Origin: Thiotrichaceae bacterium
Lineage (GTDB): Bacteria; Pseudomonadota; Gammaproteobacteria; Thiotrichales; Thiotrichaceae
Assembly: GCA_026989145.1 (NCBI GenBank)
Contig: JALSJU010000077.1
Span: 1-50,970, forward strand
Length of the DNA: 50,970 nucleotides
Direction: 5' to 3'
The notes under the pieces are model-generated. The model was given only the letters and a program-made list of their open reading frames with translations, was not told the DNA's origin and searched no databases. A program made the translations under genes and the position numbers. Positions 29,837 through 40,404 of this stretch are shown here, one piece after another (position 1 is the stretch's first letter; every line of letters starts with the position of its first letter).

Positions 29837-30367
29837 CTAGTTAGTTGTAAGGTGTTTTTCGATATCAGAAGAAAGTCGGGCTTCATTGAGTGTTTGGTAG
29901 CTAGGATAAATCGCAATTATTTTTTGGTTTTTGTTGATTAAAATAGAATAGGGGATTCCTATCATGCCGTATTTGTTACCTATTTCTATACCTTTTTCTT
30001 CGTCATAAAAAACTGGGAAATTAATACCTGCTTTTTTAGCATAAGCCTGAGTGAGTTCTTTGTTTTCAATTGAGATGCCTAGAATCGTAAAACCTTTGTT
30101 TTGGTATTTATTTTGTACCTTTATAAAGTCTGGGATTTCTTTTCGACAAGGAGGGCACCATGATGCCCAAAAATTGAGTAAAATTAGTTTGCCTTTGTGG
30201 TCTGATAATTTTCCGCTTCCAGCGGCTAAGGAGGGTAGTGTGAAATCATTAACTAACTGTCCTGCTCGGCTGGTATCGGGGGTGTAATATTTTAAATATC
30301 TCTTTATTGCGTATGCGGAGCCAAGAACTAAAGCAGTAAAGAACAGCAGAAAAAAAGTTTTTTTCAT
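29837..30367 (-). CDS. TlpA-like thioredoxin protein, membrane-anchored
   Basis: 176 residues. An N-terminal hydrophobic segment (FFLLFFTALVLGSAYA) acts as signal or anchor, with no lipobox Cys. The thioredoxin fold contains LLNFWASWCPPCRKEIP and cis-Pro segment MIGIPYSILIN. It is a paralogue of its neighbour and about as long, so a tandem duplication that has diverged is likely. It lies 11 bp after dsbD, fitting a DsbD-fed periplasmic reduction route. Confidence 0.88.
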   Translation of the reverse strand: MKKTFFLLFFTALVLGSAYAIKRYLKYYTPDTSRAGQLVNDFTLPSLAAGSGKLSDHKGKLILLNFWASWCPPCRKEIPDFIKVQNKYQNKGFTILGISIENKELTQAYAKKAGINFPVFYDEEKGIEIGNKYGMIGIPYSILINKNQKIIAIYPSYQTLNEARLSSDIEKHLTTN

Positions 30368-30378
30368 TTGGTTGCTAT

Positions 30379-32814
30379 CTATTTAACTGTTTTTAAAAAC
30401 ATCTGAACATGGTGATCGAAAGGTTCTGGTTTCATTTCGCCGACTATCCGAAAAGGTAAGTTTTCTTGAGAGTTTTTATCAAAAAACAATATGCCCGGTG
30501 GGCCAAATAAGCCAAACTTTTTGAGCAGTGCTTTATCTAAATCATCATTTGGCGTGACATCGGCTTGTAATAGAATGGTACCTTTCAGCGTAGCGATGAC
30601 ATTTTTATCGGCAAAGGTAATGTGCTCCATTTCCTTGCAAGAAATACACCAGTCGGCATAAAAATCTAGCATCACTGTTTTGCCTTGTTGTTTGGCATTT
30701 GCAAGTGCTTGGTTTAAGCCTTCAATTCCCTTGATTTGTTGAAAAACTAAGCCTTGCTCTATATTGGCTTGGGAGCTGTTTGTGCTAGATCCTGAGAAGT
30801 TTCCTTTAAGAGGCTGAATGAGACTACTGCTACCGCTGGCTGCGCCAAATAACAGCATGGCACCGTACAGTAATACGACTAAACCAGATGCTTTGAAGAA
30901 GCGTTTCCAGCCGGTACTTGTTTCATTTAACGCATCTAATGCGCCCATGTATATGCCGGTAAAAATAGCAAGAATTCCAGATAGTAGAACAATGATAGGC
31001 ATTGGTAAGATACGTTCTAGCATCCAAATAGCTAATGCTAACATCATAATACCAAAGCCTGCTTTGACATTATCCATCCATGCGCCTGCTTTGGGTAAGA
31101 ACTTACCTGCAGATGTGCCGACTATCATCAGTGGTACGCCCATGCCAAGCCCGAGTGCAAAAAGAGATAGGCCGCCGATTAATACATCATTAGTTTGTGA
31201 TATGTAAATAAGCGCGCCAATTAAGGGTGCTGTTACGCAAGGGCCGACGATTAGTGCAGATAATAAACCCATTACGGCGGCATTGATCATACTGCCACCA
31301 GATTGGCTGTTACTGATGCTTGCTAGCTTGTTTTGAATGCCAGAAGGCATTTGTAACTCATAAAAGCCAAACATAGCCAGTGATAGTAAAACAAAAAGCC
31401 CTGCAAATGCACCAATCACCCACGGATTTTGTAAGGCAACCTGTAAATTCTCGCCGCTCAATGCTGCAATGACACCAACAACCGCATAGGTAAATGCCAT
31501 TGCAAGGACATAAGATAAAGATAAGAAAAATGATTTACGGGTTGAGTTGTCACTGCCTTGCCCGGCAATAATACCCGATAGAATGGGAATCATTGGGAAT
31601 ACGCAAGGTGTAAAAGTAAGTGCGATACCGGCTAAAAAGAAGAAGAAAATAACAGTGAAAAAACCACTGTCTTTCATTTTATTAACGATGCTATCTTGCT
31701 CAGAAATTTTAGTTGGGGCTATTTTTTGTGCTGAATTTGTATTATTTGTTTCTTTAATTAAATTGGTGCTTGCAAGTGTTTTTGCAGTGGTAGTCTCTGG
31801 CGAAGGTATTTCTGTGTTGCTAGATGTTCTAGATGTTGTAGTTGAAGAATTCGGCGTAACATTTGAAGCAGCAGCTGCTATATTTACTTTCTGAATCTTT
31901 GTTTGTGGTGGGTAACAAATTCCTGTTAGTTTTGAACAGCCTTGGTAGGTGGCTTTTACGGTTAATTGTTTCGCGTTACTGGCACCAGTTACGGGTACTT
32001 TAACATCAAAACTTTTGTTATAAATAACAATATCCCCAAAGTATTGATCATGCTCTTTCTTGCCTTTTGGGAGTACAGGTTTTCCTAGTGATACGCCTGC
32101 AGGAGGGTCGATTAATTTAAAATCAATTTTATGCTGATAAAGGTAGTGCCCCTTAGTAACATCCCAGCGTGCATTTAAGGTTTGTTTATCCGTGGCAATC
32201 ACATCGTAAGCAAACGCTTTATCAGGGTGTAAAGGTGCATTGGTATCAGTTAAGCCAGTAATCCCTAAAGAAGCTGCAAGACTACTGGTATTATTGATAG
32301 CCTGCGGGCTTGATGCGGGCGTAGGATCGGTAGTATTTTTTTTGGTTTCATTGGTTGGTGCTTCAAGGTTTAATGCAGCGAGTTGAATATCTAAGGTTTT
32401 CTTTTGTGGTGGGTAGCACACGCCAATATCGGCACAGCCTTGTGATTTGGTTTTTAGTTTAAATAGTGTGCTAGCAGAAGCTGAAGTGTCACGAATAACA
32501 GGAATTTCTACCGACATTTGTTTGCGGTAGGTTTCTACCAACCCAAAACCTGGGTCTTCCTTCATTTTGCCTTTAGTAAAAACCGGATTGCCTAATGTTA
32601 CGCCAGCAGTATCGCTTTCAAACTTGAAACGCTTGCGGTACATATAATAACCATCTGCAATATCCCATGTAACTTTTAGCTTGTTGGGGCTAGTTAGTGA
32701 TAACGATGCTTTAAATGCAACATCGGGTTTTAATAAGTCATTAGGGCTAGCCGCAAAGCTATTGAGTGATAGAAGTAATAAGCACCAAGAAAGAAGTATT
32801 TTTTTAATCATCAT
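30379..32814 (-). CDS. dsbD: Thiol:disulfide interchange protein DsbD with duplicated N-terminal domain
   Basis: 811 residues against about 565 in Escherichia coli. It moves electrons from cytoplasmic thioredoxin to the periplasm. In order: signal peptide; first nDsbD-type domain with Cys127/Cys133 (GCADIGVCYPP); second with Cys293/Cys300 (GCSKLTGICYPP); a Thr/Ser linker; eight-helix transmembrane domain with LTFTPCVFPMIPI and VGPCVTAPLIG, the two redox cysteines; C-terminal thioredoxin domain with YADWCISCKEME. The second N-terminal domain explains the extra length. It heads an operon with two TlpA-like genes and diverges from groES. Confidence 0.95.
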   Translation of the reverse strand: MMIKKILLSWCLLLLSLNSFAASPNDLLKPDVAFKASLSLTSPNKLKVTWDIADGYYMYRKRFKFESDTAGVTLGNPVFTKGKMKEDPGFGLVETYRKQMSVEIPVIRDTSASASTLFKLKTKSQGCADIGVCYPPQKKTLDIQLAALNLEAPTNETKKNTTDPTPASSPQAINNTSSLAASLGITGLTDTNAPLHPDKAFAYDVIATDKQTLNARWDVTKGHYLYQHKIDFKLIDPPAGVSLGKPVLPKGKKEHDQYFGDIVIYNKSFDVKVPVTGASNAKQLTVKATYQGCSKLTGICYPPQTKIQKVNIAAAASNVTPNSSTTTSRTSSNTEIPSPETTTAKTLASTNLIKETNNTNSAQKIAPTKISEQDSIVNKMKDSGFFTVIFFFFLAGIALTFTPCVFPMIPILSGIIAGQGSDNSTRKSFFLSLSYVLAMAFTYAVVGVIAALSGENLQVALQNPWVIGAFAGLFVLLSLAMFGFYELQMPSGIQNKLASISNSQSGGSMINAAVMGLLSALIVGPCVTAPLIGALIYISQTNDVLIGGLSLFALGLGMGVPLMIVGTSAGKFLPKAGAWMDNVKAGFGIMMLALAIWMLERILPMPIIVLLSGILAIFTGIYMGALDALNETSTGWKRFFKASGLVVLLYGAMLLFGAASGSSSLIQPLKGNFSGSSTNSSQANIEQGLVFQQIKGIEGLNQALANAKQQGKTVMLDFYADWCISCKEMEHITFADKNVIATLKGTILLQADVTPNDDLDKALLKKFGLFGPPGILFFDKNSQENLPFRIVGEMKPEPFDHHVQMFLKTVK

Positions 32815-33018
32815 TTTTATATCACTAGTAGGATGTATGAGCAGTTACGTTTTTTAACCATTGCTAGATGCATCATTAGACGAACGGCATAGCCGAGTAT
32901 AAGGGACAAGTGCTTTGAATCAAAACGCTCAATCTCATCAACTTCAAAAAAACAGGCAGGGGTCATAAAAAGACATTTAATTAGGGTTCATTTTTTGTAA
33001 AAAAAACTTAATTTACAG
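32815..33018. other. Divergent spacer between dsbD and groES
   Basis: The dsbD-groES gap is 319 bp. The groES-proximal part holds the heat-shock promoter and CIRCE, listed separately. In this dsbD-proximal part I see no gene, only AT-rich sequence with A-tracts near 32993-33007. The dsbD promoter must lie here but is not obvious. Confidence 0.6.
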
Positions 33019-33044
33019 CTTGAAATGTTGAATCACGCCCTTAT
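33019..33044 (+). promoter_or_regulatory. Sigma-32-like heat-shock promoter of groESL
   Basis: CTTGAAA at 33019-33025 matches the sigma-32 -35 element. CCCTTAT at 33038-33044 is a fair match to the CCCCAT-type -10, with 12 bp between. Together with the CIRCE element just after it this predicts dual control: activation by RpoH and repression by HrcA. Confidence 0.65.
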
Positions 33045-33047
33045 CAT

Positions 33048-33074
33048 TTAGCAGTCCCTGAGTGAGAGTGCTAA
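33048..33074 (+). promoter_or_regulatory. CIRCE operator (HrcA site)
   Basis: TTAGCAGTC, nine bases, then GAGTGCTAA. The consensus is TTAGCACTC-N9-GAGTGCTAA, so there is a single mismatch and the spacer is exact. It lies directly after the -10 element, 60 bp before the groES start, where HrcA binding would block transcription. Confidence 0.92.
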
Positions 33075-33133
33075 TTTAGCGTCTCATTGAGCCAAATTTC
33101 AAATTAATTATAGATAAATTTAAGGAGTTACAC

Positions 33134-33427
33134 ATGAATATTCGTCCTTTACACGATCGTGTTTTAGTTCGTCCAGCGGAAGAAGAAAAAACCAGTGCCG
33201 GTGGCATCATCATCCCTGATAGCGCAAGTGGTGAGAAGCCAACCAATGGTGAAATCATTGCAGCAGGTAACGGTAAAATTACAGATTCTGGAGACGTTCG
33301 CGCTATGGATGTAAAAGTTGGCGATAAAATTCTTTACGGTCAGTACGCAGGTTCTGCAGTAAATGTTAATGGTGAAGATTTATTAATGATGAAAGAAGAA
33401 GATATCTTAGCGGTTATTGAAGGCTAA
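33134..33427 (+). CDS. groES: Co-chaperonin GroES
   Basis: 97 residues, standard length. It caps the GroEL ring during protein folding. [18 protein letters not shown], the mobile loop [12 protein letters not shown], and [11 protein letters not shown] are visible. AAGGAG lies upstream of the ATG. It is 56 bp before groEL in the same operon. Confidence 0.98.
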   Translation: MNIRPLHDRVLVRPAEEEKTSAGGIIIPDSASGEKPTNGEIIAAGNGKITDSGDVRAMDVKVGDKILYGQYAGSAVNVNGEDLLMMKEEDILAVIEG

Positions 33428-33480
33428 GGCTTTCCTAAATCGAAACTTTCATTTTAAAAACAAAGAATATAGAGGTATAA

Positions 33481-35124
<1,644 letters not shown>

Positions 35125-35128
35125 ATTA

Positions 35129-35244
35129 ATCGCCTTTTCCCCGAAGTCTTTACAACTTAAGGCATTGGGCTTTGAATCTCAGACTCTCACGTACTACAGT
35201 ACGCTTCGATCCTGAGGTTCAAACCCGCCTTGATCTTCGGCGAT
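35129..35244 (+). repeat. Large nested imperfect hairpin after groEL
   Basis: Nested arms pair inward: ATCGCC/GGCGAT, CCGAAG/CTTCGG, AAGGC/GCCTT, GGG-TTTGAA/TTCAAA-CCC, CTCAG/CTGAG, and a core GTACT-AC-AGTAC at 35191-35202. The whole element is about 116 bp with small internal loops. It begins about 5 bp past the groEL stop and ends before the true terminator. It could be a MITE/REP-like intergenic element or a structured RNA that protects the groEL 3' end. Confidence 0.75.
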
Positions 35245-35282
35245 AATTCGATCAATTTATATTGTCGGATACATTTTTACTT

Positions 35283-35312
35283 AAAAGGGACGCATTTGCG
35301 TCCCTTTTTTTA
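35283..35312 (+). terminator. Terminator of groESL
   Basis: A 12-bp stem AAAAGGGACGCA/TGCGTCCCTTTT with a two-base centre, followed by more T (35309-35311). Confidence 0.92.
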
Positions 35313-35358
35313 TGTCTTTTTTTAGAGAGGTAAAACTAAGCAACTGTCCTATAATAAA

Positions 35359-36221
35359 ATGATGAACAAAGGAATAATTTTAGTTTTAGCAGGCTATATT
35401 GGTTGGGGTTTATTTCCGCTTTATTGGGTGCTACTCAAGCATGTCTCAGCTACTGAGGTGTTGGCGCATCGTATGCTTTGGTCAGCCTTGGTACTTTTAG
35501 TTTTTATTGGTTTTGTTCGCGCTTGGAGGGTTGAGTTCTTTTTAGCTCTAAGCAATAAAAAAGAGTTGGTTTGGTTATTTGTTACCGCTGTTTTGATTAC
35601 GATTAACTGGGGCGTTTATATTATTGCGGTGAATAATGACCGTGTCGTTGAAGCAAGTATGGGTTATTTTTTAAGTCCACTAATCCATATGCTAGGTGGC
35701 ATTATTATTTTTAAAGAGCGTATTGGCAGCTTAAAAAAGTTGGCTATTGCCTTTGCTACCACAGGGGTATTTTATTATATTTTTAGTGTGGATACCTTTC
35801 CGTGGGTTGGCTTGGCTGTAGGTTTCAGTTTTGCTAGTTACGGTATACTTCGAAAGATGATTGCGACACCCGCAGTCCCCGGTTTATTGGTTGAGACTTT
35901 ATTGTTGATTCCGCTATCGCTAGGCTTTGTACTCTATTTGGCGATTAACCAGCAAGCGGCATTTTTAAATACGAATACATCAACGGATGTTTGGTTGATA
36001 TTGGCAGGCTTAGTTACCGTGATACCCTTGGTGCTTTTTACGGCAGGAAGTCGTCTAATACCGAGACCACCAGTGGTATTTTATTCTATATAACACCCAC
36101 TATGCAGTTTTTTGTTGGTGTCATGCTGTTTAACGAGCCAATAAATTCAAATCAATTATTCGGTTTTATGGGTATTTGGATCGGTTTGGCGCTTTATACT
36201 TATTCGCTATTTACTGATTAA
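35359..36221 (+). pseudogene. rarD: RarD-like EamA transporter, frameshifted near the C-terminus
   Basis: The first frame (35359-36093) encodes a multi-helix membrane protein typical of RarD: YIGWGLFPLYW, EVLAHRMLWSAL, NWGVYIIAVNNDRVVEASMGYF. It loses the family pattern after FTAGSRLIP. The family C-terminus (TTSGILFYITPTMQFFVGV, GIWIGLALYTYSLF) is in another frame, ending at 36221. Deleting one GA from GAGA near 36063-36066 would restore SRLIPTTSGILFYI, which aligns with RarD without a gap, so a 2-bp tandem duplication is the likely lesion. Without the last helices the transporter is probably dead, unless this is a sequencing error. No clear Shine-Dalgarno is seen. Confidence 0.85.
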
Positions 36222-36261
36222 GCTCATCAAAATTAATAGAAGAATATTGGAGGAAATTTCA

Positions 36262-36453
36262 TTGAAAATTCAATTTATTATAGTATTTATAATGTCCACT
36301 TTTGTTATTGCTTGTGGTGGTAGTCAAGAAAACCCCAATTTCTTAAATGAAGAATTAGTCATAACACCTTTAAAATCAGGCTTAAATAATGCCATTATAA
36401 ACAGTAAGTCGAGAGGAAGGGTTAAGCTTGAAGTGTATTTGCCCCCAAGGTAG
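36262..36453 (+). CDS. Small lipoprotein of unknown function, possibly frameshifted
   Basis: 63 residues from a TTG at 36262, chosen because GGAGGA (36249-36254) lies just upstream and a lipoprotein signal follows (IIVFIMSTFVIACGG, Cys in the lipobox). After the lipobox it is Asn/Ser-rich with no known domain. The frame ends at TAG 36451-36453. An overlapping frame continues as CPQGSEAYVEILKEMQMMKA and ends at TAA 36545-36547, so the natural protein may be about 95 residues long and interrupted by a 1-base shift near 36400-36445. Confidence 0.5.
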   Translation: MKIQFIIVFIMSTFVIACGGSQENPNFLNEELVITPLKSGLNNAIINSKSRGRVKLEVYLPPR

Positions 36454-36613
36454 TGAGGCGTATGTGGAAATATTAAAAGAAATGCAAATGATGAAAGCAT
36501 TACTGCAGATGACAAAAATCACTAACCAGCACAGAATAAGACGTTAAGCTTAAAGTGAAAAGTTAAGAATCTTACATAATCACAACAAAACAAACTCATA
36601 AAGGAGAACTAAG

Positions 36614-37144
36614 ATGTCACTAGAAACACGCTTTACAGAAGAAGAAATCTTTTTATTATCCACAACGCCGATGCAAGTAGGCACGGTCATGGCTTTCTCA
36701 GAAGGAAGTGGGCTAGGCACAGTGAAGGAGATGTTTGCCAGTTCGAAGACCTTTATTAATGGTGTAAAGGAATACCCAAATAATGAAATTATAACGGGTG
36801 TATTGCCAACAGTTTCTGATCTTAAAGAGGCGATGAGTCAGTCTAAAGAGATGCGTCAAAAAGCGCTAGCGCGCCTAAAGGAGCAAGGAATAGATTCGAG
36901 TGAAAAATTGCGCCAACAACTGATTGAAGACAGCCAATCGGTAGCTGTAATTTTGGCTGATAAAGCAACAGATGAAGAAGCCAGTGAATATAAAGCGTGG
37001 GCAATGAGCATCGCTACAAATGTCGCTAACGCTGCTAAAGAGGATGGGTTTTTAGGCATAGGCGGAACACGTGTCAGTGATGGAGAAAAACAAGCCTTTG
37101 AAGAAATTGCGAATGCGTTAGGTGCTTCTGGAAGCCTTACTTAG
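36614..37144 (+). CDS. Conserved-looking soluble protein of unknown function
   Basis: 176 residues with AAGGAG upstream. No signal peptide or membrane helix. It is largely helical and charged, with a central coiled-coil-like region (MSQSKEMRQKALARLKEQ) and a distinct C-terminal block KEDGFLGIGGTRVSDGEKQA followed by a hydrophobic helix. I recall such GFLGxGGxxVSxxEK ends in small cytoplasmic proteins, but I can assign no function. Probably monocistronic: 155 bp without a gene follow. Confidence 0.65.
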   Translation: MSLETRFTEEEIFLLSTTPMQVGTVMAFSEGSGLGTVKEMFASSKTFINGVKEYPNNEIITGVLPTVSDLKEAMSQSKEMRQKALARLKEQGIDSSEKLRQQLIEDSQSVAVILADKATDEEASEYKAWAMSIATNVANAAKEDGFLGIGGTRVSDGEKQAFEEIANALGASGSLT

Positions 37145-37299
37145 TCGGCGTTCCTTAATTCAGTTTTTGTGCTTTAGGGAACCATTTGCTTGTGTCATCA
37201 TCATATTTCTATAGATAAAGAAAGTTAGCATAATAGCCTGTTTTCTTTTGCAAGCTGGTGACGTAATATACCGTTTAAATTTAACGTAGAGGCTTTGAA

Positions 37300-37644
37300 A
37301 TGAAAAAAAGTTGGGTTGGAAGTTTGTTGCTTATACTCGTTGGTGCTTTGGTTTTTGGTTGTCGGGTTAGCCCTGTAAATAAAGAGAAACAAGCACAAAA
37401 AAACACAGCTAAAAAGATAGCCATCAGCTCAATTAAAACGATGCATAGCTGTAAAGAGCCACGTTCACAAATGTGTACAAAAGAATATCGTCCAGTATGT
37501 GCTGAAATTGATACGGGTATTCGTTGTTATAAGGCGCCTTGTCCTTCAACTAAACCAGTCACGAAATCGAATGCGTGTGTTGCTTGCGCTGATACAAACG
37601 TATTATCTTTTGTGGAAGGTGCTTGTGATGCAAAAGGTAAATAA
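37300..37644 (+). CDS. Cys-rich lipoprotein with Kazal-like segment
   Basis: 114 residues. The lipobox is in LVGALVFGCR (Cys about 21). The exported part has nine further Cys, with CTKEYRPVCAEIDTGIRC and NACVACADTNVLSFVEGAC. This spacing resembles Kazal-type inhibitor domains (C...PVC...NAC..C...C) as found in bacterial lipoproteins, with an inserted YKAPCPSTKP. It might inhibit serine proteases at the cell surface, but this is inferred from the cysteine pattern alone. Both flanks are non-coding. Confidence 0.65.
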   Translation: MKKSWVGSLLLILVGALVFGCRVSPVNKEKQAQKNTAKKIAISSIKTMHSCKEPRSQMCTKEYRPVCAEIDTGIRCYKAPCPSTKPVTKSNACVACADTNVLSFVEGACDAKGK

Positions 37645-37799
37645 CGGTAGCTAGCCAGAGAGAACTTTTAATAGCTTTTATTGATAAAGGATTGTAAATA
37701 AAGGCTTTAGTTATCATTTTTACATCTGTAGTATATATTGTCGTTGCTTAGCTGTTATCGCTTAGCGCAAAATCTTATATAAATAATAATAGGGGAAGT

Positions 37800-38627
37800 A
37801 TGCGTTTATTCAAAAGTAATAAAAACATCTTAAGAAGGATCTATAATCGTTACGCAGTTTTTTTACCGTTTATAGCCGTTTTTTCATTGGGCATATTTGG
37901 CACAAGTATTTATTATAAAAATCAACCCAGTATCACTGCAAGTCAGCAAAGCTCTAGCCTCTCCAAAGTAGAAGCGATTACGAACCAGCTTAATACCGAA
38001 AAGGATATTTCAGAAAGTCTTAGTAGTAAAAATGTTGAACTAAAGCAACGCTTAAAAGAAGCACTTAGTCAATCCGGTAATAGTATAAACGAGACGAAAG
38101 TTACCAAATTAAACAGTGACTTAGATCAAGAAAAACAAACAAATCAAAAACTTAATGATGAGAATGCTCGTTTAAAGGTTCGAATCAATAATATGCTCGC
38201 AAAAATTGAAGCAATAAAAAATAAACCTAAAATTAGCATCGCCGACTCTGAACTTGCTACACCGGTTGAGGGGGGGAGAAAAATGGCTCAAGATAATGAT
38301 ATAGGGGATGCTGAAAGTAAAAACTTTAATAAAGTTAAAATGAGCACATCAGAAAATAATGAAACTAAGGATAGTGTAAAGTCGTTAACGAATCGTAATA
38401 AAGCCGAAAAAATGCTTAACAAAGGAGAAGTTGTTAAGAAGAAAGTAGTAAAAGGTAGTAGGAAACGCACCATGAGATTAAAAAAAGGTGAGTCACTCTG
38501 GAATTTATCAAAACGTGCTTATGGTAAAGGAATTTATTATAAAAAAATTATTAAAGCCAACCCTTCATTAACCGAAAAAAGCTTTAAGCGACTCCGTCCT
38601 GGAGCGAGAATTAATGTACCACGTTGA
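37800..38627 (+). CDS. Membrane-anchored LysM protein with coiled coil
   Basis: 275 residues with AGGGGAAG upstream of the ATG. One N-terminal membrane helix (about 15-37: VFLPFIAVFSLGIFGTSIYY) after a basic cytoplasmic tail. A long coiled coil follows (about 55-145, Lys/Glu/Gln/Asn-rich), then a basic linker, and a C-terminal LysM domain (about 223-275: LKKGESLWNLSKRAYGKG, then LRPGARINVP). LysM binds peptidoglycan, so the protein should tie inner membrane to cell wall. It faces the motor-like operon, its stop 140 bp from the Omp85 gene's stop, and could be a functional partner. Confidence 0.82.
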   Translation: MRLFKSNKNILRRIYNRYAVFLPFIAVFSLGIFGTSIYYKNQPSITASQQSSSLSKVEAITNQLNTEKDISESLSSKNVELKQRLKEALSQSGNSINETKVTKLNSDLDQEKQTNQKLNDENARLKVRINNMLAKIEAIKNKPKISIADSELATPVEGGRKMAQDNDIGDAESKNFNKVKMSTSENNETKDSVKSLTNRNKAEKMLNKGEVVKKKVVKGSRKRTMRLKKGESLWNLSKRAYGKGIYYKKIIKANPSLTEKSFKRLRPGARINVPR

Positions 38628-38766
38628 GTTCTTATTCAGATTCCTTAAGGCAGTTTCTGACCAAGTCCAATTTATTTAGATTGCCGAATCTGCCGTTAAA
38701 TACTAATCAACTTGATAAGAATTTTATTAGGCTGTTCAGAACTTAAGCGCTTTAGTCCTTTAGTTT

Positions 38767-40398
38767 CTAAAAAGATTTCGCAGTACTGATAGATATTTGA
38801 AATTTATCAACCGTTTGACGTTGGGTTAAGGGGATTGCTAAATTGAGATGCATCGTTTTAGAGGAGCTAGCACGGGTTGGTATCATGCGTAGCCCTATGC
38901 CGATATTGGCTGATAGTTTTGGATCTTTACTCCCTCCCCATGCGCTACCAATATCAGAGAAGGCTACAGCCCCGAACTTCACGAGGTGTAATGGGTACCA
39001 TTCGAAGTGGAGTCTTTTTTCTGCTTGTAAAAGGAATGATTTATCGCCTGTTTGGAAAGCTTTCGGAAATCCTCTCATTCCAGTATCACCTCCTAAATAT
39101 ATTCGCTCACTGGGGGTTAAGTGATCCGATGCTCTGAAAATTGCTTTTATGCGAATATCGTTTCCTGTTGATCTGAAGTGGTTTAACTCGCCTTTTAGCT
39201 GGTAATCACTGCCTTTTTTGGCTCCATTGCCTAAGTAATTATCCGTTTTTAATTCAATAAAACTTAATAGGGATTGAGTTAACTGAAAACCCTTTGAATA
39301 ATGGGTAGTTAATTTAAGTGTATTATCGGTAGATCCAAATTCTTTTAATAAAAGTCCAATGCCAAGGGTGATATTTTTAGCTAGAGCAATATCTTCGACC
39401 TTTCCCATGGTGTTGAAGTTAGTTTTTTTAATAAAATTCGTACCAAAATAATTAGTTTCAAACCACGGGTAGGATTCAATATGTCTAGTTGGTTTAAATA
39501 CTTGCGTCATACTCTTATAATTATTTTGTTTGTATGACCAGCCCACTTTAAAGCGTTGTTTCAGGTTGCTAGTGTGTTTTCCCGCCCAGCCATAATAAAG
39601 TGAATGAAGTTGTTTTTTTTCATTAATTTCTTGATCAACTTTGGCACTTTCATAAAGGGGGGTTGTTTGGGTTAAATGTGATGACTTTATTCCCCACGAA
39701 TAGCGACTATCAGATTTATAAAAAGGTAGCCCTAAATCAATATCATAACCTTTACCATCGGAGTTTTTTAGGAGATTGATCCTAAGTTTATAATGACTTC
39801 CCAATAAGTGATTATCCCGGTACGAAAGTTTAGTGGATGTTCTTTCAGATTGCTTGCTATAACCCAGCCTTAAATCTTTACCATGACCTAAAATATTTTG
39901 CTCTTGAACTTTAAAGCCGAACTTATTATTACCGCCACTTCGCCCAAAACTAATATCAGGGGTTAAAGTCCAGTTGTCACGTGTTTTCACGTTAAGGCTT
40001 ACTTGATTACCATTACATAATTCTGTTGGGATGATAGCTGCATCTTTTATATATGTTTGAGCCCGTAAATAGCGTTCTGTTTCTTTTATTTTATCTATAT
40101 TTAAAAGCTCTCCTGTTTTAAAGAGGAGTTGGCTTTGTATGGTTGTTACCTTTGTTTTGATATGAAGTTTGTTAATGATGTGGTGAACTTTTGTCGATTC
40201 ATTATCTAAGTTCAGATCAAAAATATCTAACGGAGAAATTTTGATGCGACCAACCTGGAGATTGGTTTTGTTTATAAAATGTGCTTTCCAGGGTGTGCAA
40301 TTATCTAATGAGCCCGCCTTTAATGGTGTGGATAAGGAGGCGAACAAAAAGCTACTGAGGATGAGTGTTATAACAAGCTTAAGAATGATTTTTTGCAT
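38767..40398 (-). CDS. Omp85-family outer-membrane protein with a short POTRA region
   Basis: 543 residues. Signal peptide 1-29, then a periplasmic region to about 150 with one or two POTRA-like units (LLFKTGELLNIDKIKETERYLRAQTYIKDAA), then a 16-strand-type barrel. The signature lid-loop motif is in ERIYLGGDTGMRGFP (RGF), followed by FGAVAFSDIGSAWGG, as in BamA, TamA and TpsB relatives. It is shorter than BamA (about 800), and skp, lpxD and tamB are not adjacent, so it is not BamA or TamA. It is the last gene of a six-gene operon, six bp after the metallopeptidase-like gene, and would supply the outer-membrane part of that machine. Confidence 0.85.
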   Translation of the reverse strand: MQKIILKLVITLILSSFLFASLSTPLKAGSLDNCTPWKAHFINKTNLQVGRIKISPLDIFDLNLDNESTKVHHIINKLHIKTKVTTIQSQLLFKTGELLNIDKIKETERYLRAQTYIKDAAIIPTELCNGNQVSLNVKTRDNWTLTPDISFGRSGGNNKFGFKVQEQNILGHGKDLRLGYSKQSERTSTKLSYRDNHLLGSHYKLRINLLKNSDGKGYDIDLGLPFYKSDSRYSWGIKSSHLTQTTPLYESAKVDQEINEKKQLHSLYYGWAGKHTSNLKQRFKVGWSYKQNNYKSMTQVFKPTRHIESYPWFETNYFGTNFIKKTNFNTMGKVEDIALAKNITLGIGLLLKEFGSTDNTLKLTTHYSKGFQLTQSLLSFIELKTDNYLGNGAKKGSDYQLKGELNHFRSTGNDIRIKAIFRASDHLTPSERIYLGGDTGMRGFPKAFQTGDKSFLLQAEKRLHFEWYPLHLVKFGAVAFSDIGSAWGGSKDPKLSANIGIGLRMIPTRASSSKTMHLNLAIPLTQRQTVDKFQISISTAKSF

Positions 40399-40404
40399 AG
40401 ACTG

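Noticed and set aside
38767-40398. BamA or TamA
   Set aside because: Too short with too few POTRA domains, and the usual neighbours are absent.
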